Positions 1 to 8,792 of a DNA stretch of 64,000 bases are shown here, piece after piece. Positions within the stretch are counted from its first letter, which is position 1, and every line of letters begins with the position of its first letter. The DNA is from UBA952 sp044377675 (GTDB lineage Bacteria > Bacteroidota > Bacteroidia > Flavobacteriales_D > Crocinitomicaceae), in NCBI GenBank assembly GCA_044377675.1, contig JBILYP010000005.1:65543-129542 (forward strand), in the 5' to 3' direction. The notes below the pieces were generated by a model that had not been told where the DNA came from, did no database searches, and worked only from the letters and a program-made list of their open reading frames with translations. The position numbers and the translations under genes were made by a program.

Positions 1-495
1 TCCAGCGCCCGTAACCTTAACGCCTAATTCAAAATCGATTAAATTAAATTTCTTTGCTAAATCCCAGTGAGGCAAGGGTTCAAAAGTGTAAGCTGGGGCA
101 TTTCCTTTTTCAAAAACAGTTTCATTATCTTCAGGAGTTTTTCCTTGTTTAACAAGATCATTAGGTACATTAGGAAGCGTGTACATCAACGTTGAAATTT
201 GACTTTCTAATTCATCAACAGATCTTTTTAATGCAGACTCTTTCGCTTTTAGATCAGCAGTTTTAGTTTTTAACTCAGATGCCTCTTCTTGCTTACCTGA
301 TTTAAATAATTCGCCTATTGTTTTTGCAATTTGATTCAATTCTGCGGATAAGGATTCCATTTCTGTTTTCGCATTTCTCCAATTGGAATCTAAATCTAAA
401 ATTTGATCTACCGTTGATCTAACATCTAAGTTTCTCTTCGATAATCCCGCAATAATTGCCTCCTTTTCTTGTCTTATTCGATTGATTTCTAACAT
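1..495 (-). CDS. serS: Seryl-tRNA synthetase, N-terminal part (cut by window edge)
   Basis: The first 165 codons of seryl-tRNA synthetase, which charges tRNA-Ser with serine in the cytoplasm. The protein starts MLEINRIRQEKEAI, the typical start of this family, and then has a charged heptad-like stretch at about residues 30-100 that matches the antiparallel coiled-coil arm binding the long variable arm of tRNA-Ser. The visible part ends at the family stretch ELGVKVTGAG, just at the start of the catalytic core; the class II aminoacylation motifs lie outside the window. The ATG at 495 has a Bacteroidota promoter 17 bases upstream. Identification is confident; only the fragment can be judged. Confidence 0.95.
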   Translation of the reverse strand, partial: MLEINRIRQEKEAIIAGLSKRNLDVRSTVDQILDLDSNWRNAKTEMESLSAELNQIAKTIGELFKSGKQEEASELKTKTADLKAKESALKRSVDELESQISTLMYTLPNVPNDLVKQGKTPEDNETVFEKGNAPAYTFEPLPHWDLAKKFNLIDFELGVKVTGAG

Positions 496-512
496 ATGTA
501 CTAAATGAATTA

Positions 513-542
513 CAAAAGTAATAGATTTTACCCAAGTATCAA
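513..542 (-). promoter_or_regulatory. Promoter of serS
   Basis: On the minus strand TTG (542-540), a 19-base spacer and TACTTTTG (520-513) match the Bacteroidota -33/-7 promoter. The serS ATG follows 17 bases later. Confidence 0.65.
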
Positions 543-567
543 CTTTGAAATAGGAATGATAAAAACA

Positions 568-2280
568 TTAGTCCATTGAATAAACAGGGAGGATCATAAA
601 AGATTTCTCAAAGTACTCACTGTTTTTGTAGATAAAATACAATTGTTCCCACTCTGAATTTCTAAATTGCTCAGTCTCATTTTTTAGTTTATCGAATTGA
701 ACTTTTAATGTTGGGTTGTTTTCCAAAATAAATTTTACTTGATCAATAAATACATAGGATGAAAAATATTCCTTTTGCTGCAAATAAGAATCAAAGAAAT
801 TCCAGGAAAAATAAGAGTCTTCAGCATCTGGAATCAAGGTTGAGAGCAAGAAATTGATAGCTTTCTGCTTAGTTGGAATGAGGACATCTCCTTTTTTAAG
901 CGATTGAGTTACTTTAAATTTTTCGAACTCAACAGAATGATGCTTGAAATGTCCTTCATAGGGTTTATCTAAACTTTTAAATTTTTCAATTCTGTATCGA
1001 TTCACTTCAACTGTGGAATCTTTAGTAATCGTTTGATACAAGACCTGATTCATTTTCAATCGCTCAATCACTTCTTTTTCTTGTCGGCCAACAATAAAGT
1101 ATTTTGGAATTAGTTCGACTGATTTAGCGAGATGAGTTTGATAAAGCGGTATAAATTTTTGATAGGATTTAGAGCGATCAAAATACAATCTTTTTAGACC
1201 TGTTATTGAGTCGATGGGATTGCTAAACTCAAATCCTTTGAATAAGATTGAGTCTTTTTTATCACTTAATTCATAGTTATATTCAAATTCTTTTTGATTC
1301 ATACACCATTCAAAAGCTTCACTCCTACTCGATTCTATTTCTAAACTGTGATTGGTTGTCCAAGAAATTAATTCATCCAGAAATTGATAGGTGGCTTCAA
1401 CTCTTTCGGGAAATGGTTTTAGCATGTGCGTTTCCACAGTGAAACTTAGTGAATTAAACAAACTTGAATACCCCATTGCATAACGCGGCAAATCATTAAA
1501 TGCCATTATTCCGTCCTCGGGGGTTTGTTTGATTAATTCAACATAAGGGAAGAAATCGATTCCTTTTTCACGAAGATTTGCAGTTAAACTGGGAATACAT
1601 TTCGAATAGGTAAGTTGATTCATTGTTGGAGCCAAACGTTCTTTCATTGAAGAAATATAGGTTAGCGTATATTGATAATCCGCTCCGTTTGAAACGTGAT
1701 TATCTACAAAAACATCAGGATCAAGCGCATGAAATATTCTAGCGAAGGTAAATGCATTTTCAGAATCCATTTTAATGAAATCTCTATTCAAATCTAAATT
1801 TCGGGCATTCCCTCTAAAACCATATTCTTCAGGCCCATTTTGATTTGCTCTGCTGGATGTGGATCGATTCATCATCCCACCAATATTATAAGCAGGAATG
1901 AAAGCAATTACGGGAAGAGATTCTCCATTTTTTGTTTTGTTTGGTTTACCTTGTCTTATCCATTTATCAATCCAAATCAACGAGGCGTTTATCCCATCCG
2001 GTTCTCCAGGGTGAATAGCATTATTGATTAAAACGGTAGTACTTTTCCTTGCCTTTTGAAAGGTTTTCAACGAATCCTTTTCAGCATTGATTACGAGTAA
2101 GTAAATAGGTAATCCATAGTCTGAATTACCCATATTGAAAAGTTTAATTTCCTTATGTTCGTTGTCAATTTTTTGAAGGTAGCTAATTAATTCGGGGTAA
2201 CTTGGGGAAGTGTTCTCACGCCACTGACCATGAAATTGAAATGAAAGTAATAAAACTGATAGTGCAAAAAATATCCGCAT
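568..2280 (-). CDS. Secreted M14-family zinc carboxypeptidase
   Basis: A 570-residue exported peptidase of the M14 (carboxypeptidase A-like) family. A signal peptide (MRIFFALSVLLLSFQFHGQ) is followed by the zinc-binding HPGEPDG motif at about residues 90-96, which supplies His and Glu ligands. A further His lies in FVDNHVSNGADY, and the probable catalytic Glu in SFTVETHM near residue 283. The C-terminal half is less typical of the family and may be an accessory domain. The longest frame begins at a TTG six bases upstream; ATG at 2280 is preferred because it starts the signal peptide. It begins 9 bases after the stop of the TonB receptor gene, so the two are probably cotranscribed; a peptide-processing role beside an outer-membrane receptor is inference. 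Substrate unknown. Confidence 0.85.
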   Translation of the reverse strand: MRIFFALSVLLLSFQFHGQWRENTSPSYPELISYLQKIDNEHKEIKLFNMGNSDYGLPIYLLVINAEKDSLKTFQKARKSTTVLINNAIHPGEPDGINASLIWIDKWIRQGKPNKTKNGESLPVIAFIPAYNIGGMMNRSTSSRANQNGPEEYGFRGNARNLDLNRDFIKMDSENAFTFARIFHALDPDVFVDNHVSNGADYQYTLTYISSMKERLAPTMNQLTYSKCIPSLTANLREKGIDFFPYVELIKQTPEDGIMAFNDLPRYAMGYSSLFNSLSFTVETHMLKPFPERVEATYQFLDELISWTTNHSLEIESSRSEAFEWCMNQKEFEYNYELSDKKDSILFKGFEFSNPIDSITGLKRLYFDRSKSYQKFIPLYQTHLAKSVELIPKYFIVGRQEKEVIERLKMNQVLYQTITKDSTVEVNRYRIEKFKSLDKPYEGHFKHHSVEFEKFKVTQSLKKGDVLIPTKQKAINFLLSTLIPDAEDSYFSWNFFDSYLQQKEYFSSYVFIDQVKFILENNPTLKVQFDKLKNETEQFRNSEWEQLYFIYKNSEYFEKSFMILPVYSMD

Positions 2281-2289
2281 CAACAAGTT

Positions 2290-4638
2290 TTAGAAATTAT
2301 AGCTAACACCAAAACTTGGAAGAATCGGAAATTGATAAATTTCTTCATTGGTAACCCGGTTTACATAGAAAATATTCTTTCTGTTATAAACATTTGTTAT
2401 ACTACCTACAATTTCTAACTCAGATTGATTTTTGAACTTAATACGTTTTTTTACCGTTACATCCATCCTGTGATAATAAGGCAATCGTTCGCTATTAAAT
2501 GCGCCTAACATTGTCGTTACCGATGTTGAATTATTAGTTACGTAATCTGTTGTTACACCATTTTGGAAATTCTCGTTTTGATAGTATCCAGATGTAGGTG
2601 TAAATGGAAGTCCAGAGCCTAAATTCCACCTTCCATTTATTTCCCAAGATTTATTTTTTCCAAACGAATAGGATGCTACAAAATTTAAATTGTGTCTTCG
2701 GTCAAATACTGGGAAATAAGAAGCAAAGCCATCCCAACGTGTTGAAACACTGTACGAATATCCAGCCCAAATAAATAATCCTTTGTGATTATATTTCAAT
2801 AACAAATCACCACCATATGTTTGACCTGATTCAAGAATAAAATCTTTTTTAAATACATCATCAATTTGAGAAAACTGAGCAATATCATCATATAATTTAT
2901 TTTGATTAATATTACTGAGTTGAGAAAAATACTTGTAATATCCTTCCAAATTAATAGCAATTCGTTTTCCTAAGTCATATTCAGTTCCAAGAATAGCATG
3001 CCAAGCATATTGCAAACCATTCTTTGTTTTTTTTACTTGCTGAAATTCGTTAACAAAAGTCTCTTGCACATTTGTTGGAGCAGAAAGTAGTCCATTAAAT
3101 AGATTTACAATGTCTTTATCAGAAGACGCAGATGTAAAATTCTGAGAGAATCTTCCTCCTGATAATTTCAGTCTCCATTTATCTGTGGCATTATATTTTA
3201 AGCCGATCCGAGGTTCCGGAGAAATTGTACCTAACGATGAATATACTTGAATACGCAGACTAGGTTGAATTACCCATTTGTCACCTATTTTCTTTCTCCA
3301 ATTGACATATGTACCAATTTCAGTTGTAAAATTAATAAGTTCTATTTTTCGTTGAAGTTCATTGTATGTTTTAAACTCGGTATTAAATCCATTCAAATTG
3401 AATCCATAATTAATCTCACTTTCATTTGGCAGGAAATAAGTGAAATCAAACCCCATATCAAACCCACCAATTTTACTTGTTCGTGGTTGCGAGTTTGCCT
3501 CAGTGAACGATGTTTGGTAGTTACTTCCGTTTACATGACCTTTTATCAATACGGCAGAACTACTAGGAACTAAAACGAAATTTATTCCAAGACCTGAAGC
3601 AGTCCAATTTAAATCCGCAACATTATAATTTACACTATCGCGGTTGTGAAATCCGAACGCACTAAATTTTGAACCACCATTACTGTTAAATGTGATTTTG
3701 CCATATAAATCGGTGAAATTAAAGGGAAGACCATCGCCTTCATTGATTCGTGGATACAAGGTTTTAGATGTGTAATCCAATAAACTGTGTTTGGCTGAAA
3801 AAACATAAGAACCGGATCCAGGTTTACCATCTTTAGAACGTTGAAGTGGACCTTCAATAATCATCTTTGCTAAAAATGGCGAAGTGGAAACTTTTCCACC
3901 AAATTTAACACGATCTCCATCTCTGTAAGAAACATCCATTATCGAAGATATTCTCCCACCATATTGAGCATCAAAACCACCCGTATAAACATCCACATTT
4001 TTAATTAATTCCGTTTCAAAAATCGAGAAAAAGCCAATCGAATGGAAGGGGTTGTATATTGTCATACCATCTAGAATGGTTTTATTCTGAATAGGAGTCC
4101 CTCCACGAACATATAATTGACCACCTTGATCTCCTGTAGTCACAACGCCTGGAACAACGCTAATAGCACCAATTAAGTCGCTTTCCGCAGTTGTGTTTGG
4201 AATTGTAGACAACATTTTTGGGTCTAATTTAAATGTCCCAGTTAACACTTCATTTTTCTTTTGTTTTTCACCAGAATTAACCGTGAATTCCTCCAAATTT
4301 TTCATGTTACTGGATTTCTTCATTTCAAATTTAAAGTTCAAAATCCCCTTGGCATCAATAATATCAACTGGATAAACTGTATTGGAGTACTGCTCACTTT
4401 CAATTTTTATGATCACTTTTCCCCTTGGAACTTTAGGAATGGAGAAAAAACCATTTTCATCGGTATATGCTCCTGCTATTACAGAGCTATCTGTTCCTCG
4501 TAATAATTTAACTTTTTGATTTAATATCGCCTCACCATTTGACTTTTCAATGATGGTTCCACGTATTATAACATCCTGAGAGAAAGCGAATTGAGTAATA
4601 AATAGAATACAAAGAGAGAGAAAGATGCGGTTTTTCAT
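2290..4638 (-). CDS. TonB-dependent outer-membrane receptor with carboxypeptidase-like N-terminal domain
   Basis: A 782-residue outer-membrane receptor. The signal peptide (MKNRIFLSLCILFITQFAFS) is followed by a carboxypeptidase-regulatory-like beta domain at about residues 23-110, then a plug domain (LYVRGGTPIQNKTILDGM near residues 176-193) and a long run of alternating beta strands typical of the 22-stranded barrel. The C-terminus ends in aromatic phenylalanine (SFGVSYNF), the usual outer-membrane assembly signal. It lacks a SusD partner, so it is not an obvious SusC nutrient porin; by layout it resembles the CarboxypepD_reg-like/TonB receptors common in Bacteroidota. A near-match promoter box (TAATTTCG) lies about 25 bases upstream. 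Substrate cannot be told from sequence. Confidence 0.9.
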   Translation of the reverse strand: MKNRIFLSLCILFITQFAFSQDVIIRGTIIEKSNGEAILNQKVKLLRGTDSSVIAGAYTDENGFFSIPKVPRGKVIIKIESEQYSNTVYPVDIIDAKGILNFKFEMKKSSNMKNLEEFTVNSGEKQKKNEVLTGTFKLDPKMLSTIPNTTAESDLIGAISVVPGVVTTGDQGGQLYVRGGTPIQNKTILDGMTIYNPFHSIGFFSIFETELIKNVDVYTGGFDAQYGGRISSIMDVSYRDGDRVKFGGKVSTSPFLAKMIIEGPLQRSKDGKPGSGSYVFSAKHSLLDYTSKTLYPRINEGDGLPFNFTDLYGKITFNSNGGSKFSAFGFHNRDSVNYNVADLNWTASGLGINFVLVPSSSAVLIKGHVNGSNYQTSFTEANSQPRTSKIGGFDMGFDFTYFLPNESEINYGFNLNGFNTEFKTYNELQRKIELINFTTEIGTYVNWRKKIGDKWVIQPSLRIQVYSSLGTISPEPRIGLKYNATDKWRLKLSGGRFSQNFTSASSDKDIVNLFNGLLSAPTNVQETFVNEFQQVKKTKNGLQYAWHAILGTEYDLGKRIAINLEGYYKYFSQLSNINQNKLYDDIAQFSQIDDVFKKDFILESGQTYGGDLLLKYNHKGLFIWAGYSYSVSTRWDGFASYFPVFDRRHNLNFVASYSFGKNKSWEINGRWNLGSGLPFTPTSGYYQNENFQNGVTTDYVTNNSTSVTTMLGAFNSERLPYYHRMDVTVKKRIKFKNQSELEIVGSITNVYNRKNIFYVNRVTNEEIYQFPILPSFGVSYNF

Positions 4639-4703
4639 AGTTTTTACTTAGCGATCCGAAATTACAATTTATTTAATTACTGTTAGACTAAATTTGAAAA
4701 ACA

Positions 4704-5351
4704 TTAATAATTTACTAGTAATAAGGTGGTATCAAATGGCTGGGTGATAACCTCAATTAAATTTGAATTTGTCGTCCCAATAACTTGATAATAAATAGAA
4801 TAAGGTGTTAACGCATCATTTATGCAGGTTCTAGAATAATATGCCGTACTGTATAAATCCACTTGATCGGCTGAACAACATTCTGCACAATTTTCTTTAC
4901 CGTCTAATTTAATAAACCTAAAATGATCAGATGATTGAACGCTCGTATTTACAAATCGTAATTCAACCCATGATTTTGCTTTCGTTGAAAAATTGCGCGT
5001 ATTAACAGCAGATGGAATAAGGGAGGAGAATTGTATATCTTCATCGATATCAAAATAGAGATTTTTTGATACACGAATGATATATTTTTCAGTTTTTTCG
5101 CGGGGAAAAGTGAATTCATATTTGCCATCCGCCTCAAGAATTTTAGTATCAATTAAAATTTCATCTCCTGATGTAATCGGTACTTTATAGAGTTTTAATG
5201 TTGCTCCCGTTAATGGTGTAGAAAATGTGTCGTCTGAAATTGTACCAGAAAGGGTGAAATTTGCAACACCTCTTTTACAACTTCCTACCAAAATTCCAGT
5301 TATAATGAAAAGAAATATAACTTTCCATTTGAACGGTACTATAAACTTCAT
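4704..5351 (-). CDS. Predicted lipoprotein with carboxypeptidase-regulatory-like domain
   Basis: A 215-residue protein of unknown function. Its N-terminus has a basic stretch, a hydrophobic core and a lipobox (LVGSC, Cys near residue 25), so it is probably a lipid-anchored envelope protein. Residues 30-110 (FTLSGTISDD...GATLKLYKV) look like the beta-sandwich carboxypeptidase-regulatory/CNA-B type fold. The C-terminal part holds a cysteine cluster (CAECC) and another Cys (RTCIND), suggesting disulfides or a metal site. Its ATG overlaps the stop of the upstream hexapeptide-repeat protein by 4 bases (ATGA), implying translational coupling. No function is assigned. Confidence 0.7.
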   Translation of the reverse strand: MKFIVPFKWKVIFLFIITGILVGSCKRGVANFTLSGTISDDTFSTPLTGATLKLYKVPITSGDEILIDTKILEADGKYEFTFPREKTEKYIIRVSKNLYFDIDEDIQFSSLIPSAVNTRNFSTKAKSWVELRFVNTSVQSSDHFRFIKLDGKENCAECCSADQVDLYSTAYYSRTCINDALTPYSIYYQVIGTTNSNLIEVITQPFDTTLLLVNY

Positions 5352-5950
5352 TTCATATTCGATTTATCTTTCCATACAGCGTAACTCTGTTGATGGGTTG
5401 GTCGTTCTTCTTCCAAGTTAGTCAGGGGTTCACATTCTCTCATTGTTTCAAAGCAAAGACTCGGTAATTTTTGATACAATGACGTTCCTTCTGTCTTCCA
5501 TGCAATCATTTCATCACTAACTTCACGAATAATTTTAGCGGGGTTACCCACCACCAAACTTCTTTCTGGAACGGTCATTTTTGCTGGAACAAAGCATAAA
5601 GCACCAATAATACATTCTTTGCCAATTTCTACATCATCCATCAGTACGGCATTCATCCCAATTAATGAATTTTCTCCAATTGTACCTCCGTGAATAATCG
5701 CACCATGACCAATATGCGCGCCTTTTTTTAAATGAACAGTGGTTCCCGGGAACATGTGAATTACGCAATTTTCTTGCACATTGCATCCATCTTCAATGAT
5801 AATTGTTCCCCAATCCCCTCGAATGGCTGCACCTGGGCCAATATAAACATTTTCTCCAATGATGACATCACCAATTACAGAGGCTTGTGGATGCACGAAT
5901 GAACTTGATTTTACAACCGGAATGAAATTGTTAAATGAATAAATAGCCAT
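5348..5950 (-). CDS. Gamma-carbonic-anhydrase-like / PaaY-type hexapeptide-repeat protein
   Basis: A 200-residue left-handed beta-helix protein built from hexapeptide repeats (VIGDVIIGENVYIGPGA and on). Histidines at about 65 (NCVIHMFPG), 82 (GHG) and 87 (IIHGG) occupy the positions of the zinc ligands of gamma-class carbonic anhydrases, and the RGDW stretch near residue 44 is also conserved in that family. The C-terminal 40 residues form a helical tail as in PaaY/CaiE-like proteins. The real activity could be carbonic anhydrase or thioesterase-like; sequence alone does not decide. A promoter box ends 4 bases before the ATG, so the mRNA may be leaderless. Confidence 0.85.
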   Translation of the reverse strand: MAIYSFNNFIPVVKSSSFVHPQASVIGDVIIGENVYIGPGAAIRGDWGTIIIEDGCNVQENCVIHMFPGTTVHLKKGAHIGHGAIIHGGTIGENSLIGMNAVLMDDVEIGKECIIGALCFVPAKMTVPERSLVVGNPAKIIREVSDEMIAWKTEGTSLYQKLPSLCFETMRECEPLTNLEEERPTHQQSYAVWKDKSNMK

Positions 5951-5954
5951 AAAA

Positions 5955-5962
5955 CAAATTTA
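5955..5962 (-). promoter_or_regulatory. -7 box (TAAATTTG) 4 bases before the hexapeptide-protein ATG
   Basis: On the minus strand TAAATTTG is followed by TTTT and then ATG at 5950. This leaves almost no room for a 5' leader. No clear -33 TTG is visible. Confidence 0.5.
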
Positions 5963-5996
5963 GTATTTTATTTTAATTTTTTCAGCTTAGAGTAAT

Positions 5997-6004
5997 TACC
6001 TTTG
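5997..6004 (+). promoter_or_regulatory. -7 box (TACCTTTG) 3 bases before ung ATG
   Basis: TACCTTTG is followed by GTT and then ATG at 6008. The TTG inside this box is an in-frame alternative start, but it is better explained as promoter. The box is divergent from, and 34 bases away from, the similar box of the neighbour. Confidence 0.5.
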
Positions 6005-6007
6005 GTT

Positions 6008-6679
6008 ATGAATTTTGAACTCGAACCAAGTTGGAAAAGTGTTTTATCACAGGAATTTAACAAGCCTTATTTTTCTCAGTTAATTCAATTTTTGAAAGAG
6101 GAAAAAAACAAGCATTCAGCATCGATTTTCCCAGATAAAGAAGACGTTTTTGCTGCATTTTCAGCCTGTCCATTCGATCAAGTTAAGGTGGTTATTCTAG
6201 GTCAAGACCCCTACCCGACTCGTGGTCATGCACATGGACTTAGTTTTTCAGTAAATGAATCCGTGAAGCCTTTTCCTAAAAGTTTAGCCAATATATTTAA
6301 AGAGCTTCAAGCTGATTTGCAAATCCCTTTTCCCGAAAATGGAAATCTATTGCGCTGGGCACGTCAGGGAGTATTATTATTAAATGCTACATTAACAGTT
6401 GAAGAAGGTAAACCCGAGAGTCATGCCCAGAAAGGGTGGGAAATATTTACCGATGCTGCGATTGGTGCTTTAACTTCAAATAAGGAATCTTGTGTTTATC
6501 TTCTTTGGGGAGCAAAGGCACAACAAAAAGCTCAGTTTGTTGATCGCCAAAAGAATTTAGTATTAACGGCTCCTCATCCTTCTCCACTTGCTGCATACCG
6601 AGGTTTTTTTGGATGCAGACATTTTAGTCAAACAAACGATTATTTAGTTTTAATTGGAAACTCACCGATACTTTGGTAA
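6008..6679 (+). CDS. ung: Uracil-DNA glycosylase
   Basis: A 223-residue family 1 uracil-DNA glycosylase, which removes uracil from DNA to start base-excision repair. Seen: the water-activating motif GQDPYP with catalytic Asp near residue 67, the LLNATLTV segment near 126-133, and the HPSPLAAYRGF motif with catalytic His near 190. Length and motif order match the family. The start is taken as ATG 6008 rather than the TTG at 6002, because that TTG belongs to the TACCTTTG promoter box. It converges on the CPBP protease gene with only 5 bases between stops. Confidence 0.97.
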   Translation: MNFELEPSWKSVLSQEFNKPYFSQLIQFLKEEKNKHSASIFPDKEDVFAAFSACPFDQVKVVILGQDPYPTRGHAHGLSFSVNESVKPFPKSLANIFKELQADLQIPFPENGNLLRWARQGVLLLNATLTVEEGKPESHAQKGWEIFTDAAIGALTSNKESCVYLLWGAKAQQKAQFVDRQKNLVLTAPHPSPLAAYRGFFGCRHFSQTNDYLVLIGNSPILW

Positions 6680-6684
6680 TCAAA

Positions 6685-7218
6685 CTATTTTTGCTTGATC
6701 ATAGATGTAAATAACACCGTGTCATAAGCAAAATGAGCCGCAATTGCGAACCACAATCCAAATGTTACAAACCCATAAGAAAGAATCAGGATAAAAGGTA
6801 AAACGATTAAACCATAGAGCGAATAGCGCCAATTCCACGGATTTAAATACCCATGAATAGCAACAAAAATAATTGATGTAATTGGGACGCCTAAATAATA
6901 CTGAATCCCTGATCGGAACAATAATTCTTCACCAAAACCTGCACAAAAGGACAGAAATAAAGCATCACCAAAATTTAAATTCATGGAACGAACGATGTCC
7001 TCAATTTTAGTTGGGATTTTATCGAACACACTAGATTTCAAAAGTAACAAGGCCAAGATTCCGTATACAAAGCCAAATTCCAGACCAAGCCCAATTTTCA
7101 GTAGTGTTGCATTTTCAAACTGAAAAATTGTTTGAACTGAGATATTCTCCTTCCATCCTAAATAAATAAAAGTTGGTACAGGAAATAGCACAAGGGTAAC
7201 CACACCCAACAGCAACAT
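6685..7218 (-). CDS. CPBP-family intramembrane metalloprotease
   Basis: A polytopic membrane protein of about 177 residues with the CPBP (CAAX protease and bacteriocin-processing) signature: EELLFR in the segment GFGEELLFRSG, then FVAIHG, and AAHFAYD near the C-terminus, which supply the Glu/Arg and His residues of the predicted active site. Several hydrophobic segments cover most of the chain. The longer frame would begin at a TTG at 7266 and overlap the upstream aminotransferase gene by 25 bases; ATG 7218 avoids this and is preferred, although the TTG cannot be excluded. It is likely cotranscribed with the aminotransferase and rhomboid genes. Its substrate is unknown. Confidence 0.8.
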   Translation of the reverse strand: MLLLGVVTLVLFPVPTFIYLGWKENISVQTIFQFENATLLKIGLGLEFGFVYGILALLLLKSSVFDKIPTKIEDIVRSMNLNFGDALFLSFCAGFGEELLFRSGIQYYLGVPITSIIFVAIHGYLNPWNWRYSLYGLIVLPFILILSYGFVTFGLWFAIAAHFAYDTVLFTSMIKQK

Positions 7219-7241
7219 CTTCAATCTCACGGAAATTTTGA

Positions 7242-8102
7242 TCAATGAACCTGTTGTTTTTCCCAATATTCATTGAGCAATACAACAAATCTACGCGCCA
7301 TGGTGTTGGTATATTTTTTTGTTCTAAACCCACCTACCCATTTCACTCCTTTTATGGCATTTGTTAAAAACAATTCATCAGCAGAAAGCATGTTTTGAGG
7401 TAAAATAGGACATTCATACACCTTGATATTGTTGGCTATTGCTAAGTTAATCACCTGCATGCGCATTGTACCGGCAATGCAACCATCTTCAATACTTGGT
7501 GTGTAAAGAACTCCATTATGCACGACAAATAAATTACTGTTTGACGTTTCAAGTACTTGACCACGATCGTTTGTCATAAAGACATCATCTAATCCTTTTT
7601 CTTGAGCAGTTAATGAAGCCATGATGTATTTCAATCCATTTTTAGTTTTGAATTTGGAAAGCATGGTTTTTTCTAACTTCAATTCCAAATAAATATCCAT
7701 CTCCAAACCTTTACTATTTAACTCGTAGTAATTGGTGTTTTCTGGAACAATATCAATGTAATAATGGGCATCATTGTTGGTTGGTAAATATGCCCCGCCA
7801 GGCGCACGATCAAAAGAAATGCGGCACTTTGCACCTTCTTTAATACCTGATTTTTGTATTAATTCACTTATTTTTTGATCAAAAAAAGCAACCGTCCAAT
7901 CTGGATTGACAATCATTTTTATTGCCTTAGCACCTTCCGTTAAACGCATCCAATGATTTTGAAGATTTGTTATCTTTCCATTAATCACTCGGATACTTTC
8001 AAAAACTCCATCACCATATAGGTGACCACGATTTCCAAAATTTATTGTGGGCAAATTATTTGGTGTAACTTGTCCATTATTATTTACATACAACAACGAC
8101 AT
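7242..8102 (-). CDS. Class IV PLP aminotransferase (branched-chain / D-amino acid aminotransferase or ADC lyase family)
   Basis: A 286-residue fold-type IV PLP enzyme. Seen: the N-terminal GHLYGDGVFESIRV motif, the segment KTKNGLKYIMAS that should contain the Schiff-base lysine, the LETSNSNLFVV motif, and EDGCIAGTMR near residues 196-205, all typical of the class. The family includes D-alanine and branched-chain aminotransferases and 4-amino-4-deoxychorismate lyase (PabC); sequence reading does not separate them. The ATG at 8102 is chosen over an in-frame TTG at 8108, which would overlap the rhomboid stop. It sits 2 bases after the rhomboid gene in a three-gene run. Confidence 0.85.
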   Translation of the reverse strand: MSLLYVNNNGQVTPNNLPTINFGNRGHLYGDGVFESIRVINGKITNLQNHWMRLTEGAKAIKMIVNPDWTVAFFDQKISELIQKSGIKEGAKCRISFDRAPGGAYLPTNNDAHYYIDIVPENTNYYELNSKGLEMDIYLELKLEKTMLSKFKTKNGLKYIMASLTAQEKGLDDVFMTNDRGQVLETSNSNLFVVHNGVLYTPSIEDGCIAGTMRMQVINLAIANNIKVYECPILPQNMLSADELFLTNAIKGVKWVGGFRTKKYTNTMARRFVVLLNEYWEKQQVH

Positions 8103-8104
8103 AA

Positions 8105-8722
8105 TCAATTAAAAATCAAATGAATAAATTCTTGGGCTTTGGTTGGTTCAATTAAAATCACGTAAAGAATGCCAAATAGTGCTCCACCAATATGAGCATC
8201 GTGCGCAATATTTCCTTTTCCTTTTCTCAAGGCAAAGTACTCAAAGGCTAAATAAAGCGGTCCAAAAATGTAAGCGGGGATTGGAATCGGTAGAAATAAT
8301 AAGGCCAATTTCATCGTAGGATTCCAAAGAATTGCAGCAAAAACAATGGCAGAAACGGCTCCTGAAGCACCCAAGGATGTGTAACCTGGGTTGTCGTGAT
8401 TTCGCATATAAGGAAATAAAGATGCAAAAATTCCTCCAATGAAATAAAGGATGGCAAAATGGATCATCCCACCTACTTCGCCAAACGCATTATAAAAGGA
8501 ATACACTAATATTTGACCTAAAAAATAAAGCGAAAACATATTGAAAATAAGGTGTGGCCAATCAGCATGAATAAACATATGACTTACCATTCTGTAGAGT
8601 TCATTATTGTGTTTTACGCGATAGGGATAAAATAACGATTTGGAGAGAAATTCCTGATTTTGAAACGCTGCAGCGGAGATTAAAACAGTGGCAGCAATGA
8701 TAAGGTATAGTACAGAAAACAT
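8105..8722 (-). CDS. Rhomboid-family intramembrane serine protease
   Basis: A 205-residue polytopic membrane protease that cuts substrates within the bilayer. The catalytic serine is in the GASGAVSA motif near residue 117 and the catalytic histidine in HIGGALFG near residue 177. The HMFIHADWPHLIFNMF segment in loop 1/TM2 carries the family's usual His/Asn residues. About six membrane segments are visible, matching the minimal bacterial rhomboid core. It is the first gene of a minus-strand run with the aminotransferase and CPBP protease, so two intramembrane proteases share one transcription unit. It is divergent from rpe. Confidence 0.9.
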   Translation of the reverse strand: MFSVLYLIIAATVLISAAAFQNQEFLSKSLFYPYRVKHNNELYRMVSHMFIHADWPHLIFNMFSLYFLGQILVYSFYNAFGEVGGMIHFAILYFIGGIFASLFPYMRNHDNPGYTSLGASGAVSAIVFAAILWNPTMKLALLFLPIPIPAYIFGPLYLAFEYFALRKGKGNIAHDAHIGGALFGILYVILIEPTKAQEFIHLIFN

Positions 8723-8770
8723 CTAAATGTATAGTTTTTTCGAAATTACTGAATTTTACTGCATTCTACT

Positions 8771-8778
8771 TACATTTG
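8771..8778 (+). promoter_or_regulatory. -7 box (TACATTTG) of rpe
   Basis: TACATTTG lies 14 bases upstream of the rpe ATG at 8793. No clear -33 TTG is seen at the usual distance. Confidence 0.5.
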
Positions 8779-8792
8779 CAAAAAACATTTGT

